Made by a program: the position numbers and the translations under genes. Below are positions 57,501-64,000 of a stretch of 64,000 nucleotides of DNA, in pieces. The DNA is from Phellopilus nigrolimitatus. Lineage: Eukaryota; Basidiomycota; Agaricomycetes; Hymenochaetales; Hymenochaetaceae. Under the pieces are notes generated by a model. It did not search any database. It saw only the letters and a program-made list of their open reading frames with translations, and had not been told where the DNA came from. The stretch covers positions 496,001 to 560,000 of the forward strand of contig JAJOHG010000021.1 in NCBI GenBank assembly GCA_021029095.1. Direction: 5' to 3'. Position 1 is the stretch's first letter; every line of letters starts with the position of its first letter.

Positions 57501-60500
57501 GAAATTGACGAAGCACGGTTTACGAGTGCAGACGGAGTATGAAATGAGGAATGCAAGATCACATTCCCAAATAACGCAGTTATAAACATGCCGTTTTCAG
57601 ATTCAGATTCAGCTGAGAATTTCGAACCAGAACCGACTCCCCCAAAAGAAACGAATCCAGTTTTGTTCCCCCGATATCCGGAGTGGAGTGGCGACAGCCG
57701 GTGGTGAGTGAATCACGAGTCAGAAACATAGACGTGCGATGTCAGAGACAAACAGACATGCAAAGTTAAAATTGGAATTGAAAGTTGGTGAGAACATGAT
57801 ACAGGATAGTCGGAAGATGTCCAACCCGTTTGCGGAGTGTTTCAGAGTGAAATTGACGAAGCACGGTTTACGAGTGCAGACGGAGTATGAAATGAGGAAT
57901 GCAAGATCACATTCCCAAATAACGCAGTTATAAACATGCCGTTTTCAGATTCAGATTCAGCTGAGAATTTCGAACCAGAACCGACTCCCCCAAAAGAAAC
58001 GAATCCAGTTTTGTTCCCCCGATATCCGGAGTGGAGTGGCGACAGCCGGTGGTGAGTGAATCACGAGTCAGAAACATAGACGTGCGATGTCAGAGACAAA
58101 CAGACATGCAAAGTTAAAATTGGAATTGAAAGTTGGTGAGAACATGATACAGGATAGTCGGAAGATGTCCAACCCGTTTGCGGAGTGTTTCAGAGTGAAA
58201 TTGACGAAGCACGGTTTACGAGTGCAGACGGAGTATGAAATGAGGAATGCAAGATCACATTCCCAAATAACGCAGTTATAAACATGCCGTTTTCAGATTC
58301 AGATTCAGCTGAGAATTTCGAACCAGAACCGACTCCCCCAAAAGAAACGAATCCAGTTTTGTTCCCCCGATATCCGGAGTGGAGTGGCGACAGCCGGTGG
58401 TGAGTGAATCACGAGTCAGAAACATAGACGTGCGATGTCAGAGACAAACAGACATGCAAAGTTAAAATTGGAATTGAAAGTTGGTGAGAACATGATACAG
58501 GATAGTCGGAAGATGTCCAACCCGTTTGCGGAGTGTTTCAGAGTGAAATTGACGAAGCACGGTTTACGAGTGCAGACGGAGTATGAAATGAGGAATGCAA
58601 GATCACATTCCCAAATAACGCAGTTATAAACATGCCGTTTTCAGATTCAGATTCAGCTGAGAATTTCGAACCAGAACCGACTCCCCCAAAAGAAACGAAT
58701 CCAGTTTTGTTCCCCCGATATCCGGAGTGGAGTGGCGACAGCCGGTGGTGAGTGAATCACGAGTCAGAAACATAGACGTGCGATGTCAGAGACAAACAGA
58801 CATGCAAAGTTAAAATTGGAATTGAAAGTTGGTGAGAACATGATACAGGATAGTCGGAAGATGTCCAACCCGTTTGCGGAGTGTTTCAGAGTGAAATTGA
58901 CGAAGCACGGTTTACGAGTGCAGACGGAGTATGAAATGAGGAATGCAAGATCACATTCCCAAATAACGCAGTTATAAACATGCCGTTTTCAGATTCAGAT
59001 TCAGCTGAGAATTTCGAACCAGAACCGACTCCCCCAAAAGAAACGAATCCAGTTTTGTTCCCCCGATATCCGGAGTGGAGTGGCGACAGCCGGTGGTGAG
59101 TGAATCACGAGTCAGAAACATAGACGTGCGATGTCAGAGACAAACAGACATGCAAAGTTAAAATTGGAATTGAAAGTTGGTGAGAACATGATACAGGATA
59201 GTCGGAAGATGTCCAACCCGTTTGCGGAGTGTTTCAGAGTGAAATTGACGAAGCACGGTTTACGAGTGCAGACGGAGTATGAAATGAGGAATGCAAGATC
59301 ACATTCCCAAATAACGCAGTTATAAACATGCCGTTTTCAGATTCAGATTCAGCTGAGAATTTCGAACCAGAACCGACTCCCCCAAAAGAAACGAATCCAG
59401 TTTTGTTCCCCCGATATCCGGAGTGGAGTGGCGACAGCCGGTGGTGAGTGAATCACGAGTCAGAAACATAGACGTGCGATGTCAGAGACAAACAGACATG
59501 CAAAGTTAAAATTGGAATTGAAAGTTGGTGAGAACATGATACAGGATAGTCGGAAGATGTCCAACCCGTTTGCGGAGTGTTTCAGAGTGAAATTGACGAA
59601 GCACGGTTTACGAGTGCAGACGGAGTATGAAATGAGGAATGCAAGATCACATTCCCAAATAACGCAGTTATAAACATGCCGTTTTCAGATTCAGATTCAG
59701 CTGAGAATTTCGAACCAGAACCGACTCCCCCAAAAGAAACGAATCCAGTTTTGTTCCCCCGATATCCGGAGTGGAGTGGCGACAGCCGGTGGTGAGTGAA
59801 TCACGAGTCAGAAACATAGACGTGCGATGTCAGAGACAAACAGACATGCAAAGTTAAAATTGGAATTGAAAGTTGGTGAGAACATGATACAGGATAGTCG
59901 GAAGATGTCCAACCCGTTTGCGGAGTGTTTCAGAGTGAAATTGACGAAGCACGGTTTACGAGTGCAGACGGAGTATGAAATGAGGAATGCAAGATCACAT
60001 TCCCAAATAACGCAGTTATAAACATGCCGTTTTCAGATTCAGATTCAGCTGAGAATTTCGAACCAGAACCGACTCCCCCAAAAGAAACGAATCCAGTTTT
60101 GTTCCCCCGATATCCGGAGTGGAGTGGCGACAGCCGGTGGTGAGTGAATCACGAGTCAGAAACATAGACGTGCGATGTCAGAGACAAACAGACATGCAAA
60201 GTTAAAATTGGAATTGAAAGTTGGTGAGAACATGATACAGGATAGTCGGAAGATGTCCAACCCGTTTGCGGAGTGTTTCAGAGTGAAATTGACGAAGCAC
60301 GGTTTACGAGTGCAGACGGAGTATGAAATGAGGAATGCAAGATCACATTCCCAAATAACGCAGTTATAAACATGCCGTTTTCAGATTCAGATTCAGCTGA
60401 GAATTTCGAACCAGAACCGACTCCCCCAAAAGAAACGAATCCAGTTTTGTTCCCCCGATATCCGGAGTGGAGTGGCGACAGCCGGTGGTGAGTGAATCAC

Positions 60501-63500
60501 GAGTCAGAAACATAGACGTGCGATGTCAGAGACAAACAGACATGCAAAGTTAAAATTGGAATTGAAAGTTGGTGAGAACATGATACAGGATAGTCGGAAG
60601 ATGTCCAACCCGTTTGCGGAGTGTTTCAGAGTGAAATTGACGAAGCACGGTTTACGAGTGCAGACGGAGTATGAAATGAGGAATGCAAGATCACATTCCC
60701 AAATAACGCAGTTATAAACATGCCGTTTTCAGATTCAGATTCAGCTGAGAATTTCGAACCAGAACCGACTCCCCCAAAAGAAACGAATCCAGTTTTGTTC
60801 CCCCGATATCCGGAGTGGAGTGGCGACAGCCGGTGGTGAGTGAATCACGAGTCAGAAACATAGACGTGCGATGTCAGAGACAAACAGACATGCAAAGTTA
60901 AAATTGGAATTGAAAGTTGGTGAGAACATGATACAGGATAGTCGGAAGATGTCCAACCCGTTTGCGGAGTGTTTCAGAGTGAAATTGACGAAGCACGGTT
61001 TACGAGTGCAGACGGAGTATGAAATGAGGAATGCAAGATCACATTCCCAAATAACGCAGTTATAAACATGCCGTTTTCAGATTCAGATTCAGCTGAGAAT
61101 TTCGAACCAGAACCGACTCCCCCAAAAGAAACGAATCCAGTTTTGTTCCCCCGATATCCGGAGTGGAGTGGCGACAGCCGGTGGTGAGTGAATCACGAGT
61201 CAGAAACATAGACGTGCGATGTCAGAGACAAACAGACATGCAAAGTTAAAATTGGAATTGAAAGTTGGTGAGAACATGATACAGGATAGTCGGAAGATGT
61301 CCAACCCGTTTGCGGAGTGTTTCAGAGTGAAATTGACGAAGCACGGTTTACGAGTGCAGACGGAGTATGAAATGAGGAATGCAAGATCACATTCCCAAAT
61401 AACGCAGTTATAAACATGCCGTTTTCAGATTCAGATTCAGCTGAGAATTTCGAACCAGAACCGACTCCCCCAAAAGAAACGAATCCAGTTTTGTTCCCCC
61501 GATATCCGGAGTGGAGTGGCGACAGCCGGTGGTGAGTGAATCACGAGTCAGAAACATAGACGTGCGATGTCAGAGACAAACAGACATGCAAAGTTAAAAT
61601 TGGAATTGAAAGTTGGTGAGAACATGATACAGGATAGTCGGAAGATGTCCAACCCGTTTGCGGAGTGTTTCAGAGTGAAATTGACGAAGCACGGTTTACG
61701 AGTGCAGACGGAGTATGAAATGAGGAATGCAAGATCACATTCCCAAATAACGCAGTTATAAACATGCCGTTTTCAGATTCAGATTCAGCTGAGAATTTCG
61801 AACCAGAACCGACTCCCCCAAAAGAAACGAATCCAGTTTTGTTCCCCCGATATCCGGAGTGGAGTGGCGACAGCCGGTGGTGAGTGAATCACGAGTCAGA
61901 AACATAGACGTGCGATGTCAGAGACAAACAGACATGCAAAGTTAAAATTGGAATTGAAAGTTGGTGAGAACATGATACAGGATAGTCGGAAGATGTCCAA
62001 CCCGTTTGCGGAGTGTTTCAGAGTGAAATTGACGAAGCACGGTTTACGAGTGCAGACGGAGTATGAAATGAGGAATGCAAGATCACATTCCCAAATAACG
62101 CAGTTATAAACATGCCGTTTTCAGATTCAGATTCAGCTGAGAATTTCGAACCAGAACCGACTCCCCCAAAAGAAACGAATCCAGTTTTGTTCCCCCGATA
62201 TCCGGAGTGGAGTGGCGACAGCCGGTGGTGAGTGAATCACGAGTCAGAAACATAGACGTGCGATGTCAGAGACAAACAGACATGCAAAGTTAAAATTGGA
62301 ATTGAAAGTTGGTGAGAACATGATACAGGATAGTCGGAAGATGTCCAACCCGTTTGCGGAGTGTTTCAGAGTGAAATTGACGAAGCACGGTTTACGAGTG
62401 CAGACGGAGTATGAAATGAGGAATGCAAGATCACATTCCCAAATAACGCAGTTATAAACATGCCGTTTTCAGATTCAGATTCAGCTGAGAATTTCGAACC
62501 AGAACCGACTCCCCCAAAAGAAACGAATCCAGTTTTGTTCCCCCGATATCCGGAGTGGAGTGGCGACAGCCGGTGGTGAGTGAATCACGAGTCAGAAACA
62601 TAGACGTGCGATGTCAGAGACAAACAGACATGCAAAGTTAAAATTGGAATTGAAAGTTGGTGAGAACATGATACAGGATAGTCGGAAGATGTCCAACCCG
62701 TTTGCGGAGTGTTTCAGAGTGAAATTGACGAAGCACGGTTTACGAGTGCAGACGGAGTATGAAATGAGGAATGCAAGATCACATTCCCAAATAACGCAGT
62801 TATAAACATGCCGTTTTCAGATTCAGATTCAGCTGAGAATTTCGAACCAGAACCGACTCCCCCAAAAGAAACGAATCCAGTTTTGTTCCCCCGATATCCG
62901 GAGTGGAGTGGCGACAGCCGGTGGTGAGTGAATCACGAGTCAGAAACATAGACGTGCGATGTCAGAGACAAACAGACATGCAAAGTTAAAATTGGAATTG
63001 AAAGTTGGTGAGAACATGATACAGGATAGTCGGAAGATGTCCAACCCGTTTGCGGAGTGTTTCAGAGTGAAATTGACGAAGCACGGTTTACGAGTGCAGA
63101 CGGAGTATGAAATGAGGAATGCAAGATCACATTCCCAAATAACGCAGTTATAAACATGCCGTTTTCAGATTCAGATTCAGCTGAGAATTTCGAACCAGAA
63201 CCGACTCCCCCAAAAGAAACGAATCCAGTTTTGTTCCCCCGATATCCGGAGTGGAGTGGCGACAGCCGGTGGTGAGTGAATCACGAGTCAGAAACATAGA
63301 CGTGCGATGTCAGAGACAAACAGACATACAAAGTTAAAATTGGAATTGAAAGTTGGTGAGAACATGATACAGGATAGTCGGAAGATGTCCAACCCGTTTG
63401 CGGAGTGTTTCAGAAGTGAAATTGACGAAGCACGGTTTACGAGTGCAGACGGAGTACTGAAATGAGGAATGCAAGATCACATTCCCAAATAACGCAGTTA

Positions 63501-64000
63501 TAAACATGCCGTTTTCAGATTCAGATTCAGCTGAGAATTTCGAACCAGAACCGACTCCCCCAAAAGAAACGAATCCAGTTTTGTTCCCCCGATATCCGGA
63601 GTGGAGTGGCGACAGCCGGTGGTGAGTGAATCACGAGTCAGAAACATAGACGTGCGATGTCAGAGACAAACAGACATACAAAGTTAAAATTGGAATTGAA
63701 AGTTGGTGAGAACATGATACAGGATAGTCGGAAGATGTCCAACCCGTTTGCGGAGTGTTTCAGAGTGAAATTGACGAAGCACGGTTTACGAGTGCAGACG
63801 GAGTATGAAATGAGGAATGCAAGATCACATTCCCAAATAACGCAGTTATAAACATGCCGTTTTCAGATTCAGATTCAGCTGAGAATTTCGAACCAGAACC
63901 GACTCCCCCAAAAGAAACGAATCCAGTTTTGTTCCCCCGATATCCGGAGTGGAGTGGCGACAGCCGGTGGTGAGTGAATCACGAGTCAGAAACATAGACG
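51527..64000 (+). repeat. 348-bp tandem satellite, about 36 units, open at right edge
   Basis: The unit can be phased at ATGTCAGAGACAAACAGACA. Unit starts fall at 51824, then 52171 and every 348 bp to 62959 (32 units), then 63307 (350 bp, two single-base insertions) and 63657 (cut by the window end). A diverged, shortened unit begins about 51527. Inner units are practically identical. I saw only one substitution in the inner set (T to C at 57191), while edge units differ more. This pattern is typical of homogenisation by unequal exchange. Each unit contains a 64-codon frame beginning MSETNRHAKLKLELK and, in another frame, a stretch MPFSDSDSAENFEPEPTPP that runs to a GGTGAGT splice-donor-like site. 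A protein product is not assumed. 348 bp is close to two nucleosome repeats, compatible with centromeric or other heterochromatic satellite. Confidence 0.97.

Noticed and set aside
52171..63851. 64-codon frame repeated in nearly every satellite unit as a gene family
   Set aside because: Identity extends equally through non-coding parts of the unit, so there is no codon-level constraint. Treated as satellite, not as genes.
51527..64000. CRISPR-like array
   Set aside because: There are no unique spacers. Whole 348-bp units repeat directly and the organism is a fungus.

Overview
The window is nuclear DNA of a filamentous basidiomycete, most likely an Agaricomycete mushroom-type fungus. The genes are split by many short introns (about 50-75 nt) with GTRNGT donors. 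Recognisable products include a prenylated SKT5/CHS4-type chitin synthase regulator, a Mep/Amt ammonium permease, a methionine-permease-like transporter, VPS74/GOLPH3, an F-box/LRR protein, a secreted double-psi beta-barrel protein and a Baeyer-Villiger-type monooxygenase.

Layout. Positions 526-5568 form a roughly 5 kb inverted-repeat element. Its arms of about 0.7 kb are built from alternating short motifs related to ATTGTAGATCC and TTGTAGATAAT, and its interior has no transposase but carries an exon-like gene fragment and a GC-rich minisatellite. From 6.4 to 9.1 kb lie decayed pieces of SEC61-alpha and of a coiled-coil gene. From 9.2 to 38 kb there is an ordinary gene neighbourhood: amino-acid permease, a broken MRP-type ABC transporter, a helical membrane-hairpin protein of unknown role, SKT5, a small membrane protein, a DPBB protein, an F-box protein, VPS74, an ammonium transporter and a monooxygenase. 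A NAA25-like pseudogene interrupts this stretch just before the monooxygenase. From 39.3 to 51.1 kb there is a block of gene remnants: a second NAA25-like copy, a MUB1/samB-type MYND protein, a KIN1-like kinase and a KDM4/JMJD2-like chromatin protein, several with nonsense changes and frameshifts. From about 51.5 kb to the right edge the window is an almost perfectly homogenised tandem satellite with a 348-bp period, about 36 units, which continues beyond the window.

How the parts relate. There is no operon logic here. The intact genes are ordinary housekeeping, nutrient-uptake and cell-wall genes. The unusual content is structural: a giant-arm inverted-repeat element on the left, a graveyard of partial copies of normally conserved genes, and a very long satellite on the right. 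Together these suggest a repeat-rich compartment, perhaps pericentromeric or subtelomeric, in which segmental duplications accumulate and decay. Several otherwise well-conserved genes (VPS74, ammonium permease, amino-acid permease) each need exactly one single-base correction to read through. I read that as likely residual assembly error rather than gene death, but it cannot be settled from sequence alone. All identifications come from reading translations against remembered family motifs; no database search was run.
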